Virus record (IMG/VR): IMGVR_UViG_3300033148_004975
Coordinates: 1 to 52,560 of that record
Origin: a virus
Strand: one strand, 5' to 3'
DNA: 52,560 nt
The notes beneath the pieces are model-generated. The model searched no databases and was not told the DNA's origin. It was given only the letters and a program-made list of their open reading frames with translations. Within the stretch, counting starts at the first letter, position 1. Each line of letters starts with the position of its first letter. This document shows positions 23,752-33,182 of this stretch, one piece after another. A program made the position numbers and the translations under genes.

Positions 23752-24055
23752 AAAAATATTGTACAGTAATAATTCACCTGAAAATAATAGAAACATTTCA
23801 CAAAAATTAGAAGATGTTGATCATATAATTGTTAAGTGTTCTTCTTGTGATAAAGCACTTGTTGAGATATGGGTGGTTAGTAGGGATTCGGTTGATTCTA
23901 AAATTGTCGCCAATTGTCCTTTTTGTGGTGATAAATCTTTTATATACGAAATAAATGGTCAATTTCTATTAGGACATATGGATGATACTGTAATAGTAGA
24001 CACAGATGTTGATGATAATAATATAGTAAATATTAACGTTATTAAAGAGGTATAA
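23744..24055 (+). CDS. Zinc-ribbon protein with acidic tail
   Basis: 103 residues. CSSC and CPFCG (about residues 33-66) form a double CxxC ribbon within short strands. The last 25 residues are strongly acidic (MDDTVIVDTDVDDNN). The combination of a metal ribbon and an acidic tail is compatible with a nucleoprotein partner, but no function can be assigned. Confidence 0.62.
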   Translation: MGKKILYSNNSPENNRNISQKLEDVDHIIVKCSSCDKALVEIWVVSRDSVDSKIVANCPFCGDKSFIYEINGQFLLGHMDDTVIVDTDVDDNNIVNINVIKEV

Positions 24056-24065
24056 AAAAATAACA

Positions 24066-24443
24066 ATGAGAGAAAATGTAAATATAGATGATTTTATTGT
24101 TGATAAGAATAAGGAACTACAAAGCACATCCACTATTGATTTGCCAGAAAAAATTACAGGCTATGATGAATCTTATAATGTAGTGGACATTAATGATAAG
24201 AAGTGCTTATGTATTATAGATCTTCCTAATAATAAATTTTGGATTAAAATTAATAAAAGAGAAGGAAGACCATTTAATCCATTAAGCTATAGTTCTGTAC
24301 AAGAATATTTACCCGAAATGGGCTCATTTGCATGGCGTTTTCACGAAGTTAGTAAAGAATGTGCAATGAATTATCTTCGTTTTTTGCAAACTAAAAATTC
24401 AATCTATTTACATAATGCACATAGGCAAATCACGTATAATTAG
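24066..24443 (+). CDS. Hypothetical protein
   Basis: 125 residues. Two strand-rich blocks (KKCLCIIDLPNNKFWIKI) are separated from a conserved-looking MGSFAWRFHEVSKECAMNYL near the C-terminus. No cysteine pair or catalytic signature. It lies in a run of small unknown genes between the kinase and the methyltransferase. Confidence 0.55.
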   Translation: MRENVNIDDFIVDKNKELQSTSTIDLPEKITGYDESYNVVDINDKKCLCIIDLPNNKFWIKINKREGRPFNPLSYSSVQEYLPEMGSFAWRFHEVSKECAMNYLRFLQTKNSIYLHNAHRQITYN

Positions 24444-24453
24444 GAGAGATATA

Positions 24454-24852
24454 ATGCCTCGAAAGAAAATAGGTTTTATTGAAGAGTGTTTTATTTTATA
24501 TAATAAAGATAAAATGACTGTAGAAGAAATTGCATCCTTTCTTCCTGGTATAGGTCCAAAAAGTGTAGAAAATTTTATCATATCACATAATCCAAGTGAA
24601 GAAAAAAATATTGAAGAAAATATGCCAAAACAAAATCAGCCAGAACAATCAAAACGACCACAATCGCAACAATCTAAGAAGAGAATTGCTCCTGTTAAAA
24701 ATCTTTTTGCTACAGATAAAAACAGAAGAGCAACTGTAATGACACAACAAGCTAGTCAATATGGTGACGAAGCTAGTAAGAGAAATCTATCACAAAAACG
24801 TAAAATACATCCAAACGTTTTTATACCAGATCCAACCCGAAAGCCACTATAA
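24454..24852 (+). CDS. Hypothetical protein with N-terminal helix-turn-helix-like motif
   Basis: About 132 residues from the ATG at 24454, chosen because AGGAGAGAT lies just before it (a longer frame starts at 24415). Residues 8-40 (EECFILYNKDKMTVEEIASF, PGIGPKSVENFI) look like a small helix-turn-helix. The rest is a Gln/Ser/Lys-rich disordered tail. It precedes the methyltransferase by 6 bases and could be its accessory or a regulator, which is inference. Confidence 0.55.
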   Translation: MPRKKIGFIEECFILYNKDKMTVEEIASFLPGIGPKSVENFIISHNPSEEKNIEENMPKQNQPEQSKRPQSQQSKKRIAPVKNLFATDKNRRATVMTQQASQYGDEASKRNLSQKRKIHPNVFIPDPTRKPL

Positions 24853-24858
24853 AATAAA

Positions 24859-25635
24859 ATGGAAATTGATATAGCATTAAATAAAATTTATAACGAAGAT
24901 TGTTTAAAAACTATGGCAAAAATGCCAAATGAATTTATTGACTTAACAATAACTAATCCGCCTTGTGATGAACGCGTCTTTGATTTTACAAAAGTTGGAA
25001 AAGAATTATTTAGAGTTACAAAACGTGGTGGTGTTGTAGTTTGGATTGTTGCGGATCAAACTAAAAATTTCTGTGAGTCTCTCTTTTCTTTTAAGCAGGC
25101 GATTTATTTTGTTGAAGAATGTGGATTTAATTTATTAGATACGATGATTTATCACAAGTCCAAATATCCACCAATTTATCCATATTCGCTAGGAAGATAC
25201 TCTGACGCTTTTGAATACATGTTTGTGTTCTCAAAAGGTGAGCATAAAACGTTTAATCCAATTGTAATAGAAAAAACACCTAAATCATATACAAAAAAGG
25301 GGATTCTTTACAGAAAAGCAGATGATTCAACAATATATAGAAAGATTTTCATTGATAAAAAAATTAAGGATTTATCAAATGTATGGACTGCAATTACTAC
25401 AGAAAATGAAGATACAAAGGATGACTTAATGATATTTCCACCACAACTAGTTTATGATCATATTGTAAGCTGGAGTAATAGAGGGGATATTGTTTACGAT
25501 CCGTTTATGGGGCGCGGTACTACTGCCATGATGGCAATTTTAAATAGTCGCAAATTTATTGGTTCCGAAATATCCAAAACATACTGCTACATAGCAAATG
25601 AACGAATAAATACATTAAGAAAGCAAATACAATGA
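24859..25635 (+). CDS. DNA methyltransferase (N4/N6 type) with altered catalytic motif
   Basis: 258 residues. The beta-class order (motif IV before motif I) is visible: DLTITNPPCD (IV, residues about 30-39), then RGGVVVW, and near the end YDPFMGRGTTAMMA (I, SAM binding) with GSEISKTYC. In active enzymes motif IV is D/N/S-PP-Y/F/W. Here the aromatic residue is Cys (codon TGT; TAT would give Tyr). Homologs of this phage type, as I know them, carry SPPYD. The protein may therefore methylate weakly, have a changed specificity, or be inactive. It could modify phage DNA against restriction. Confidence 0.85.
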   Translation: MEIDIALNKIYNEDCLKTMAKMPNEFIDLTITNPPCDERVFDFTKVGKELFRVTKRGGVVVWIVADQTKNFCESLFSFKQAIYFVEECGFNLLDTMIYHKSKYPPIYPYSLGRYSDAFEYMFVFSKGEHKTFNPIVIEKTPKSYTKKGILYRKADDSTIYRKIFIDKKIKDLSNVWTAITTENEDTKDDLMIFPPQLVYDHIVSWSNRGDIVYDPFMGRGTTAMMAILNSRKFIGSEISKTYCYIANERINTLRKQIQ

Positions 25636-26114
25636 ATGTAGAAAATTTATTATCTAAATATTATTTATGTTATGATAAGCATGATCCATTCATTCAAGAT
25701 AAACCAATATGGGTAGCTGGTTTGGATTGTGGTAAAAACATCTACCAAGACGATGGTAGAAAAGGGTGTGGAGATTATTCTGCATGGATACGTTTGGGTA
25801 AATTAATTAAAAATGAAAATATTAATATTGTTAATTTAAAATTAATGTTCGGTACACATGTCGTTAATGTCATTGATGATTGTGATGCTTATTATTTTTC
25901 TATGGGCGCTCAAGGGCAAATGGGTAGCAGCACACAACATTTTTATGTAGTTGGCGGAATTCGCAACATAGAGCAAGAAAAATTTACATGTAAATGGTAT
26001 ATTATTCCAGCACTAGAAATAATAAGAATTGATAAAAAAGAAAATGATCCTCAGAAATTGGGGCAAAGGTTAATTACTAATGCCACAAAAGAAGAAAAAA
26101 TATCTTCAATCTAA
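25632..26114 (+). CDS. Hypothetical protein
   Basis: 160 residues, coupled to the methyltransferase by an ATGA overlap. A glycine-rich stretch (WVAGLDCGKNIYQDDGRKGCGDY) and a FSMGAQGQMGSSTQHFYVVGG segment suggest a compact beta-rich domain, but no family is recognised. Its overlap suggests a related role in DNA modification, which is weak inference. Confidence 0.58.
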   Translation: MNVENLLSKYYLCYDKHDPFIQDKPIWVAGLDCGKNIYQDDGRKGCGDYSAWIRLGKLIKNENINIVNLKLMFGTHVVNVIDDCDAYYFSMGAQGQMGSSTQHFYVVGGIRNIEQEKFTCKWYIIPALEIIRIDKKENDPQKLGQRLITNATKEEKISSI

Positions 26115-26502
26115 ATATGGTGGTGGCAAAATATCAGAACCACAATATTTAGTAGAAATAATATGTGATCTTAAAGCTAAACATAATGGTGAATATCTTT
26201 CAGATAAATTTTGGCAAATAGATAAATGGAAAAAGGAATTTAGAAAACAAATTACTATTGCCAATAAATTACTTAAAGAATATCCATTTCCTGTTATAAT
26301 GAACGCTATTCTTCACAAAGATTGTATTACTAAAATAAATTCCCTTGGCGCCAATTGGTTATTAAAGCCAATTCTGGAAGAAGAATTAAGGAAGTATAAC
26401 TTAAATAAATCAAATCTACAAGCAACTAAAGCAGATCATGATATTACTAGCAAACCACAAAAGCCACTCGGCAAGAAAACACTCCTTTCTAAATTAGGTT
26501 AA
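26080..26502 (+). CDS. Hypothetical basic protein
   Basis: 140 residues, overlapping the previous gene by 35 bases and ending one base before recA. It starts with PQKKKKYLQSKYGGGK, then a helical region (KWKKEFRKQITIANKLLKEY) and a basic tail. I recall similar proteins beside recombination genes in phages without an assigned role. Charge suggests nucleic-acid contact, which is inference. Confidence 0.55.
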   Translation: MPQKKKKYLQSKYGGGKISEPQYLVEIICDLKAKHNGEYLSDKFWQIDKWKKEFRKQITIANKLLKEYPFPVIMNAILHKDCITKINSLGANWLLKPILEEELRKYNLNKSNLQATKADHDITSKPQKPLGKKTLLSKLG

Positions 26503-26503
26503 T

Positions 26504-27487
26504 ATGAGCGAAAAAACAGAAAATCTTCCCTCTTATTATATTAGTGGAAGAGAATTAGCATCTCAAACTAAAGAAGTAATATCTATAGGGCCATGTTTAG
26601 ATGTTATTACACATGGTATACCATTTGGTAGTATAGTTACGCTTACAGGAGATCCCAAAGCTGGGAAAACGAATGTCAGCTTGAATATTGCAAGAAATGC
26701 ACAAAAATTTGGTAGTAAAGTATACTATTTTAATATAGAGGCCAGATTAAAACCGCGAGATCTATTAGGAATAGATGGATTAGATTTGGATAATTTTCTC
26801 ATTATTGGATCTTACTACAAAAATAAAAAACCAGTAATATTATCTGCTGAAGATTATTTAAATGAAGCGGAAAAAATTATTCACAACGAACCAAGATCTG
26901 TAATAATTTTTGATTCTATATCTCAGCTTATTACAAAGAAAGAATTAGCTAGTGAACTTGGTGATAGCGGATATGCTCCAGGTCCAGCATTAATGGCCTC
27001 TTTTCTTAAAAGGGTTTCTAATATTATATCAATAAATGATATTATAGCTATATGCATTTTACATTACACCACCAATATGAATCCTGCCACCCGTAAAACT
27101 AAACAGAAGAGTGGTGGAAGAAAGGTCGTATATGCTGCTGATATTGATTTAGAAGCAAAATATTTCAAAATCATCAAAAATAGTGATGGATACCCAGTTG
27201 GTCAGGAAGTTGTTTGGCAAACACTATCTACTGCTTTTTTACCACCTGGACAAGAAATAACATCATTAATAAGATACAATGTTGGTATAGATGAAATAGG
27301 AGAATGGATAAAATTAGGTGTTGATTTAGGATTAATAACACAAAATGGTCCATATTATAGTGTTAATATTGGTGATGAAGTTGTCAAAGCCCAAGGTAAA
27401 GAAAAACTTCGCACAATGCTTGAAAAAGATAAATCATTATTAGATAATCTTTCTTCAAATATTAGAAAAATGGTATTTCCATTATGA
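26504..27487 (+). CDS. recA: RecA/UvsX-family recombinase
   Basis: Forms ATP-bound filaments on ssDNA and pairs homologous strands. 327 residues. Walker A is GDPKAGKT (49-56), the catalytic Glu position is in FNIEAR (E79), and Walker B is SVIIFDS (D137). The N-terminal helix region is short and a C-terminal extension is present, nearer to phage recombinases than to the 350-residue bacterial RecA. The gene overlaps a nuclease-fold gene by ATGA, so both are probably made together for recombination-dependent replication or repair. Confidence 0.9.
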   Translation: MSEKTENLPSYYISGRELASQTKEVISIGPCLDVITHGIPFGSIVTLTGDPKAGKTNVSLNIARNAQKFGSKVYYFNIEARLKPRDLLGIDGLDLDNFLIIGSYYKNKKPVILSAEDYLNEAEKIIHNEPRSVIIFDSISQLITKKELASELGDSGYAPGPALMASFLKRVSNIISINDIIAICILHYTTNMNPATRKTKQKSGGRKVVYAADIDLEAKYFKIIKNSDGYPVGQEVVWQTLSTAFLPPGQEITSLIRYNVGIDEIGEWIKLGVDLGLITQNGPYYSVNIGDEVVKAQGKEKLRTMLEKDKSLLDNLSSNIRKMVFPL

Positions 27488-27900
27488 AAGTAATTGGACT
27501 AGATGGTAGAACTTATAATTGGCCATCAAAAAAAGATTGTGCTCGACATGGAAAAGAAAGAAAAACCAGATCTGAAATACAAGATTATGCAGTTAAATTA
27601 GTACAATCTCTATACCCAACACGGCTTGTTTTAGAAGAAGTTAAAATTCCAGGTGGAAGATTATTTATAGATATATATGTACCAGGAGAAAAATTAGCAA
27701 TAGAAGTTCACGGTATTCAACATTTTAAATATTCTAAGTTTTTTCATCGTAGTATTCCTAAATTTATTGAAGCTAAAAAAAGAGATAAACAAAAGGAAGA
27801 ATGGTGCAAAAAGAATAATATTAGATTTATTATTTTGCCGTACCATTTAATATCACAATGGCCAAAATTATTAGGATTTAATTATGATTCCAATTCTTAA
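27484..27900 (+). CDS. PD-(D/E)XK-type nuclease-fold protein (Vsr/DUF559-like)
   Basis: 138 residues. The central block RLFIDIYVPGEKLAIEVHGIQHF has the D...ExH spacing of very-short-patch-repair and related endonucleases, preceded by the conserved SEIQDYAVKLVQ helix with its Glu. The C-terminal FIILPYHLI strand fits the fold. ATGA overlap with recA. Such nucleases process recombination intermediates or mismatches in phages. It could act as a resolvase-like partner of RecA, but the substrate is not shown. Confidence 0.7.
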   Translation: MKVIGLDGRTYNWPSKKDCARHGKERKTRSEIQDYAVKLVQSLYPTRLVLEEVKIPGGRLFIDIYVPGEKLAIEVHGIQHFKYSKFFHRSIPKFIEAKKRDKQKEEWCKKNNIRFIILPYHLISQWPKLLGFNYDSNS

Positions 27901-28690
27901 TGTTAGAGATAAATCATGTGCATGTGCATGGGAAAAATCTTTACAAACATTATTTTATCGTGGATGTTCAATTAATACTCAATATGATGGCAAAAATCAT
28001 TTACCAAGCATTGATTCTACCATGATTATTACTATTGACGACCCATTATCTGAACCTATGCTACATAGGGAAATACCAGGTGGATTGGGTGATTTGCAAG
28101 AGTATGTAATGGAAGTATGTGATGGATTAAAAGATGGTTGGGTTGATAATAATGATGAAAATAAATGGCAATATACATATCATGGAAGATTGACAAATTA
28201 CGATGGTATTAATCAAATAGAAAAAATGATTAGATTGTTATGTAAGTTTCCATATACTAGAAGGGCACAAGCAATAACATGGAAAGTTGCTAGTGATCTT
28301 AATATAAATGACCCACCATGTTTACAATCAATATGGATGAGAATATATGAAGATAAATTATGTACTAATATACGAATTAGATCTAATGATGCGTTTAAAG
28401 CTGCAATGATGAATATTTTTGCTTTTACTATTTTGATTAAGAATATAGCGGAAGAAATTTCCTATAGAACTAAGAAAGATATTTCGGTTGGTAGGTTATG
28501 TTGGATGGCTGATAGTTATCATATTTATGGTAAAGATATTGATGAATTTAAAAATAGATTTCTTAAATTATTGTCATCCCGCCCTCTAAAACAAAGAGTA
28601 TTTAATTATAAAGATGTTAAAGATATTATGGAAGAATATAACAATGAAATATTAAATAAAATAAAATTATATAATGAAAGACGTATATAA
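27884..28690 (+). CDS. thyA: Thymidylate synthase-family enzyme
   Basis: Methylates dUMP to dTMP using methylene-tetrahydrofolate. 268 residues with family landmarks: R126-R127, the catalytic cysteine C146 in DPPCLQS, the phosphate-binding RSND (166-169), and N177, the position that reads uracil in thymidylate synthase but is Asp in dCMP hydroxymethylase. The N-terminal 100 residues are divergent, as in archaeal and phage members, so a dCMP or hydroxymethylase role is less likely but not excluded. It completes the dCMP/dUTP to dTMP route with the genes at 7890 and 18842. Confidence 0.83.
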   Translation: MIPILNVRDKSCACAWEKSLQTLFYRGCSINTQYDGKNHLPSIDSTMIITIDDPLSEPMLHREIPGGLGDLQEYVMEVCDGLKDGWVDNNDENKWQYTYHGRLTNYDGINQIEKMIRLLCKFPYTRRAQAITWKVASDLNINDPPCLQSIWMRIYEDKLCTNIRIRSNDAFKAAMMNIFAFTILIKNIAEEISYRTKKDISVGRLCWMADSYHIYGKDIDEFKNRFLKLLSSRPLKQRVFNYKDVKDIMEEYNNEILNKIKLYNERRI

Positions 28691-29190
28691 TGATATTAAC
28701 GTCTGATAATGTTCAGGAAAATTTAAATAAGATTAGGGAAATTTTTGATAATCACAATAAAGTTTTAGGTATTGGGAATTTATTATCTAAAAATAATGTA
28801 GAATATTATTTAAATATAGATAATAAAAAAATAGCAGAATTATCTACACATCAATGCATTGAGGCGGCTGTAATTTTATCTCGCTATTCAATATTTTTAC
28901 AACAACAATATAATAGGCTTAGTACTGTTATACAATTTTGTAACAATGAAATGCATCGTATTGTGTCTGAAGCAATTATTAATGAATTTGATCAATACAC
29001 TCCATATAAATATAGAAGGTTAGTTGCAATACAAAAGAATCCAATAGCTCAAGAATATTATAATATAATAAAAACATTGAAAATAAAATTAGGAAACATA
29101 TTTGGGCTTAAAGAAAAAATAGAAGAATTATCTATAAAATTTGAAAAATTAGCATATTTTAAAAAATATAATGAAGATGGAGACAAATAA
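28690..29190 (+). CDS. Helical protein in the recombination block
   Basis: 166 residues, coupled at both ends by single-base overlaps. Nearly all helical: an ELSTHQCIEAAVILSRYSIF helix, a long charged middle and a C-terminal LKEKIEELSIKFEKLAYF coiled coil. The length and position between RecA and the helicase recall phage recombination mediators such as UvsY, but no sequence motif proves it. Confidence 0.58.
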   Translation: MILTSDNVQENLNKIREIFDNHNKVLGIGNLLSKNNVEYYLNIDNKKIAELSTHQCIEAAVILSRYSIFLQQQYNRLSTVIQFCNNEMHRIVSEAIINEFDQYTPYKYRRLVAIQKNPIAQEYYNIIKTLKIKLGNIFGLKEKIEELSIKFEKLAYFKKYNEDGDK

Positions 29191-29810
29191 TGAAAATTCA
29201 TGAAATATTAAAATATGCCATAAATAATAATAACTGGGATATTTTGTGCGAAACATATAAATATTTAACAGGAGAAGAAATATCTCCACCTGAACCAGAA
29301 AATACAATAAGAATTATTGATGATGATATTCCTATTGTGTGCGAAGAAACACATAAAAATATAGAAAGAACTCAATTATCGCAAAATAAAAAACCTAAAC
29401 AAAAACAAAATAAATTACTAAAGAAAAAAAATCAAGAAAACAAAAGTAAAAGGGCAGAAAATCAACAATTAGATTCTTTTAAAAATAAATTTGAACAATT
29501 TAAAATGAAGCCTAAAAAGACAACAGTTGCAATTAATGAAGAAAACCGTAAATCAGTTAACAAATTTCGTGAAAGTGATATTTTCAATGCTTTCATTGAA
29601 GAAAGAATTGATATAAATAAGGATGATCCAACACTTGGTGTAAAGACAAAGAAAAAAAGAAAGCGTCGACCACCACCACAAAAAATAGATGTTGTTTGCT
29701 CATCATGTAAAAATACCTTTAAAGAATATGCTTATCTATTAGAAGGGCGAGATATAGAAACATGGAAATGTAATAGTTGTTGTATCAATATGGCCCGAAG
29801 TAGAAAGTAA
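29190..29810 (+). CDS. Lysine-rich protein with C-terminal zinc ribbon
   Basis: 206 residues. A short N-terminal domain is followed by a lysine/glutamine-rich disordered stretch (about 65-120), then a segment KKRKRRPPP and a four-cysteine ribbon VCSSCK...CNSCC at the C-terminus. It directly precedes the helicase gene. A helicase-loader or primosome role is imaginable but unsupported. Confidence 0.6.
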   Translation: MKIHEILKYAINNNNWDILCETYKYLTGEEISPPEPENTIRIIDDDIPIVCEETHKNIERTQLSQNKKPKQKQNKLLKKKNQENKSKRAENQQLDSFKNKFEQFKMKPKKTTVAINEENRKSVNKFRESDIFNAFIEERIDINKDDPTLGVKTKKKRKRRPPPQKIDVVCSSCKNTFKEYAYLLEGRDIETWKCNSCCINMARSRK

Positions 29811-29815
29811 TTATT

Positions 29816-31273
29816 ATGGATAAACTTTGCGATACATCAGCAGAAAGATTTGTAATATCAGGAATATTAGAACATGGTGAAGATGCTTATTTAGATGTTG
29901 CAGATTTTTTACAAGTAGATACATTTACAAATATTGTTAATCAAAATATTTTTAAATGTATTAATTATGGTTTTAGATTTAAAAAGATTACAGAAATAGA
30001 TGTGCCAACTATACTTGGCATAGCATCTGAATTACATATTGATCTCAATACACCAGCCAATGTAAAATATCTATCTATATTAGCTAGTATCCATGTATCC
30101 TTATCAAATGTAAGAGTTTGGGCTGTTAAAATCCGCAAACTTCATATTGCTAGAATATTATTGGAACAAATTAAAGAATCGGAGCATGAAATTGAAAATA
30201 TTACTGGTGATGAATCAATATCTACAATATTAAGTATAATAGAAAATAGAGTTTTTAACTTTGCCTCCTTAATAGAAGGAATGAATGACGATCCAACGCT
30301 TTTGGGTGATGGATTAGATGAATATATTGAATATATCGAAAATAACCCCAACGCCTCTATAGGAATCTCTTCTGGTTTTCCCTATTATGATAAAGCGATA
30401 GGTGGCGGTTTTAGACGACAAATTATATCATTAATTTCTGCTAGAATAAAAACTGGTAAGACTATGTTTGCCACCAATGTTGCAATGCATGTGGCCAAAA
30501 ACCTAAACATTCCAGTTCTATATATTGATACAGAAATGATAAAGAAAGATCATTGGGCTAGATTATTGGCGAACTTATCATTTGAAAGTAAAGTATCAAT
30601 TAATGAAATCGAAACTGGAACATTTATTTATAATAAACATAAAAAAGAAGCAGTTAATAATTCAAAAGAAATATTAAAATCAATTCCAATATGGTATAAA
30701 AATGTTGCTGGTAAGGAATTTGAAGAGATTATTTCAATAATTAGGCGGTGGGTACACAAATATGTGGGTTTTGATGAATATGGTAATACAAAAGATTGTT
30801 TAATAATATATGATTATTTTCAATTAACTAATTCTGATAGATTATCTTCTACTTTGCAAGAATATCAGATGTTAGGTTTTATGTTAATAACATTGAAAAA
30901 CTTTGCTATTAGATATAATTTGCCAATATTATGTATGTCACAATCAAATAGAGAGGGCATAGATAGAGAAACAACATCTGTATTAGCTGGCTCAGATAGA
31001 ATATTATGGACTGTTGCCAATTATTCAATATGGAAAGAAAAAGACGCTAAAGATTTAGCAGAAATAGGCCCAGAACATGGATCAATGAAATTAGTACCAT
31101 TGTGTGCTAGACATGGAGAAGGTCTTGGGTATGGAGACTATATTAATTTCTTTTTCCACAAAAAGTATGCTAAAATAGTAGAAGGAGAAACTAAAGGTAA
31201 TATATTATTAGAACAAGAAAAACTCAATTCGCTACAAAAAGATTTTGCTAGCATAAATGATGAAACAAATTAA
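29816..31273 (+). CDS. dnaB: DnaB-like replicative helicase
   Basis: 485 residues. An N-terminal helical domain (about 1-150) is followed by the RecA-like motor: SGFPYYDKAIGGGF, then Walker A ARIKTGKT (209-216; DnaB enzymes also use ARxxxGKT), FIDTEM-like YIDTEM, Walker B LIIYDYFQL, and SQSNREG in motif 4. It unwinds DNA ahead of the phage fork. It overlaps the primase gene by 17 bases, the usual phage primosome pairing. Confidence 0.92.
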   Translation: MDKLCDTSAERFVISGILEHGEDAYLDVADFLQVDTFTNIVNQNIFKCINYGFRFKKITEIDVPTILGIASELHIDLNTPANVKYLSILASIHVSLSNVRVWAVKIRKLHIARILLEQIKESEHEIENITGDESISTILSIIENRVFNFASLIEGMNDDPTLLGDGLDEYIEYIENNPNASIGISSGFPYYDKAIGGGFRRQIISLISARIKTGKTMFATNVAMHVAKNLNIPVLYIDTEMIKKDHWARLLANLSFESKVSINEIETGTFIYNKHKKEAVNNSKEILKSIPIWYKNVAGKEFEEIISIIRRWVHKYVGFDEYGNTKDCLIIYDYFQLTNSDRLSSTLQEYQMLGFMLITLKNFAIRYNLPILCMSQSNREGIDRETTSVLAGSDRILWTVANYSIWKEKDAKDLAEIGPEHGSMKLVPLCARHGEGLGYGDYINFFFHKKYAKIVEGETKGNILLEQEKLNSLQKDFASINDETN

Positions 31274-32321
31274 CAATGTTTATCTTCTCATTGATGATGC
31301 GTGTAATCAATTTGAAAAAATACTTGATTATTTTGACGTAGAGTATACATATTCTGTAGCTAGAGTATATGGCCCATGTCCAGTACATCATGGAGATAAT
31401 AATAAAGCATGGAATTTTTATCCAGATAACACTAAGGGGCCACGCGGAATATGGATGTGTTATACAAATAGATGCCACAATCAATATGGAAAATCTTTTA
31501 TTGGTTTATTGAGGGGGCTTTTAAGTAATAAATTTTGCAAGAATGTTAGTTTTAATGAAGCTGTTGAATGGCTGCAAGCTTTTATACAACACAAAATTAA
31601 ATATGATAAATTATTAATTGATAATAAAGATAATCAACAATTCATTAACTTATATTCTAATTTAAATAATAGCGATAATAACAAACACCATTACAGTAAT
31701 GATAAACAAAAATACTTAAGAAGTAATATTATTAAACATTTATCTATACCAGCACAATATTATATAAATAGAAAATATAAACCATATATATTACAAAAAT
31801 ATGATGTCGGTTTATATACACCACAATCAAGGGTAATCGTACCAATATATGATGATACACGTCAATTTGCTGTTGGTTTTACTAAGAGAGCTATCTATGA
31901 TAATCAAAAACCCAAATGGTTACATAGTAAAGGATTAAAAATAGATAGTCTTTTGTATAATTCTTGGTTTGCTCAAAAATATATAAAAAAGACTCATTCT
32001 GCTATTATTGTGGAAGGGCCAGGAGATGTTTGGAGATTAGAAGAAGCTGGCATACATAATAGTTTAGCTGTTTTTACAAATCGCATTAGTAATATGCAAA
32101 TATGTAAATTATTAAGTATGGGCGTTACAGATATTATAATTTTAATGGATAATGATGAGGCTGGCAAAAAGGGTAAACAAGAAGCTAAACAAAAATTATC
32201 ACCATTTATGAGATTACATTTTGTAGAAATAGATAAAAAAGACGTTGGTGAAATGAATGTTGAAGAAATAAATAGTATTCTTTATCCTTATTCAAATATT
32301 TTAAAGAGGGAGATATTATGA
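31257..32321 (+). CDS. DNA primase with CHC2-type zinc site and TOPRIM domain
   Basis: 354 residues. The zinc site is C41-x2-H44 (CPVHHG) with C68 and C73 (CYTNRC). The TOPRIM domain has IIVEGPGD with E253 and the LMDNDEAGKKG metal motif (D298, D300). Residues between are helical and bind template. It makes RNA primers for both strands and should contact the helicase encoded just upstream. The C-terminal helicase-binding part is short compared with DnaG. Confidence 0.9.
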   Translation: MMKQINNVYLLIDDACNQFEKILDYFDVEYTYSVARVYGPCPVHHGDNNKAWNFYPDNTKGPRGIWMCYTNRCHNQYGKSFIGLLRGLLSNKFCKNVSFNEAVEWLQAFIQHKIKYDKLLIDNKDNQQFINLYSNLNNSDNNKHHYSNDKQKYLRSNIIKHLSIPAQYYINRKYKPYILQKYDVGLYTPQSRVIVPIYDDTRQFAVGFTKRAIYDNQKPKWLHSKGLKIDSLLYNSWFAQKYIKKTHSAIIVEGPGDVWRLEEAGIHNSLAVFTNRISNMQICKLLSMGVTDIIILMDNDEAGKKGKQEAKQKLSPFMRLHFVEIDKKDVGEMNVEEINSILYPYSNILKREIL

Positions 32322-33160
32322 AAATTTTAGGATTGGCTGGCAGAAAAGGTTCTGGTAAAACAACATCCGCCAATTACTTATTTGGTATGGCGATGAAAAA
32401 TATTGGACTTATTAATAAATTTTCTATTAATGACAAGGGCCAATTAGTTGTACCTATGCTTGATGAAACACAAACTAGAGAAGAAGATACAGTGATTGAT
32501 CCATTAACTCCAAATAGAGAAGCACAAGATTTTTTTGCTGAAAATGTTTGGCCCTTTTGTAAAATTTATGCTTTTGCAGATCCACTTAAGGCAATATGTT
32601 GTCAAATTTTAGGACTATCTCCTCAACAATGTTATGGCTCACAAGAAGATAAAAATACAAATACACATTTAAATTGGGAAGATATGCCATCTGTTATTGA
32701 TCCCAGAATGATGAAAGAATTTCATATTAATAGTGATGATTTGATAAAATTAAAATTAATTCAACATGATCCTGGTAAAATGACCGCTAGAGAAGTCATG
32801 CAATATGTTGGTACAGAAATATTTAGATCAATGTATAAAGATGTTTGGGTACATGCAACAATGAGAAAAATATCCATAGAATCACCACAAATTGCTGTTA
32901 TTTCTGATGTGAGATTTAAGAATGAATGTGAAGCCATTAAAAATGTTGGTGGTAAAATTATATTCTTTACCAGAAGTCCATATGAACGAGATAAACATCC
33001 TAGTGAAACATTATATGAAATGAATAGTCAGAAGAAGTCATCTATTGCAGATAATGAAAATTTATTTGATGCCGTCATTGATAATAAAGAATTATCTATT
33101 GATGAACAAAATCAACAACTTGAATCAATTATTAGTAATTGGGCTATTTCATTAAAATAA
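32318..33160 (+). CDS. Deoxynucleoside monophosphate kinase
   Basis: 280 residues. Walker A GRKGSGKTT (8-16), then YAFADPLK, MTAREVMQYVGTEIFR and VISDVRFKNE are typical of T4 gp1-like dNMP kinases. The enzyme phosphorylates dNMPs (in T4: dTMP, dGMP and hydroxymethyl-dCMP) to dNDPs. The ATGA overlap with primase and the neighbourhood of thymidylate synthase place it in dNTP supply at the fork. Confidence 0.88.
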   Translation: MKILGLAGRKGSGKTTSANYLFGMAMKNIGLINKFSINDKGQLVVPMLDETQTREEDTVIDPLTPNREAQDFFAENVWPFCKIYAFADPLKAICCQILGLSPQQCYGSQEDKNTNTHLNWEDMPSVIDPRMMKEFHINSDDLIKLKLIQHDPGKMTAREVMQYVGTEIFRSMYKDVWVHATMRKISIESPQIAVISDVRFKNECEAIKNVGGKIIFFTRSPYERDKHPSETLYEMNSQKKSSIADNENLFDAVIDNKELSIDEQNQQLESIISNWAISLK

Positions 33161-33182
33161 ATAATAATTGAGGAGCACTACT

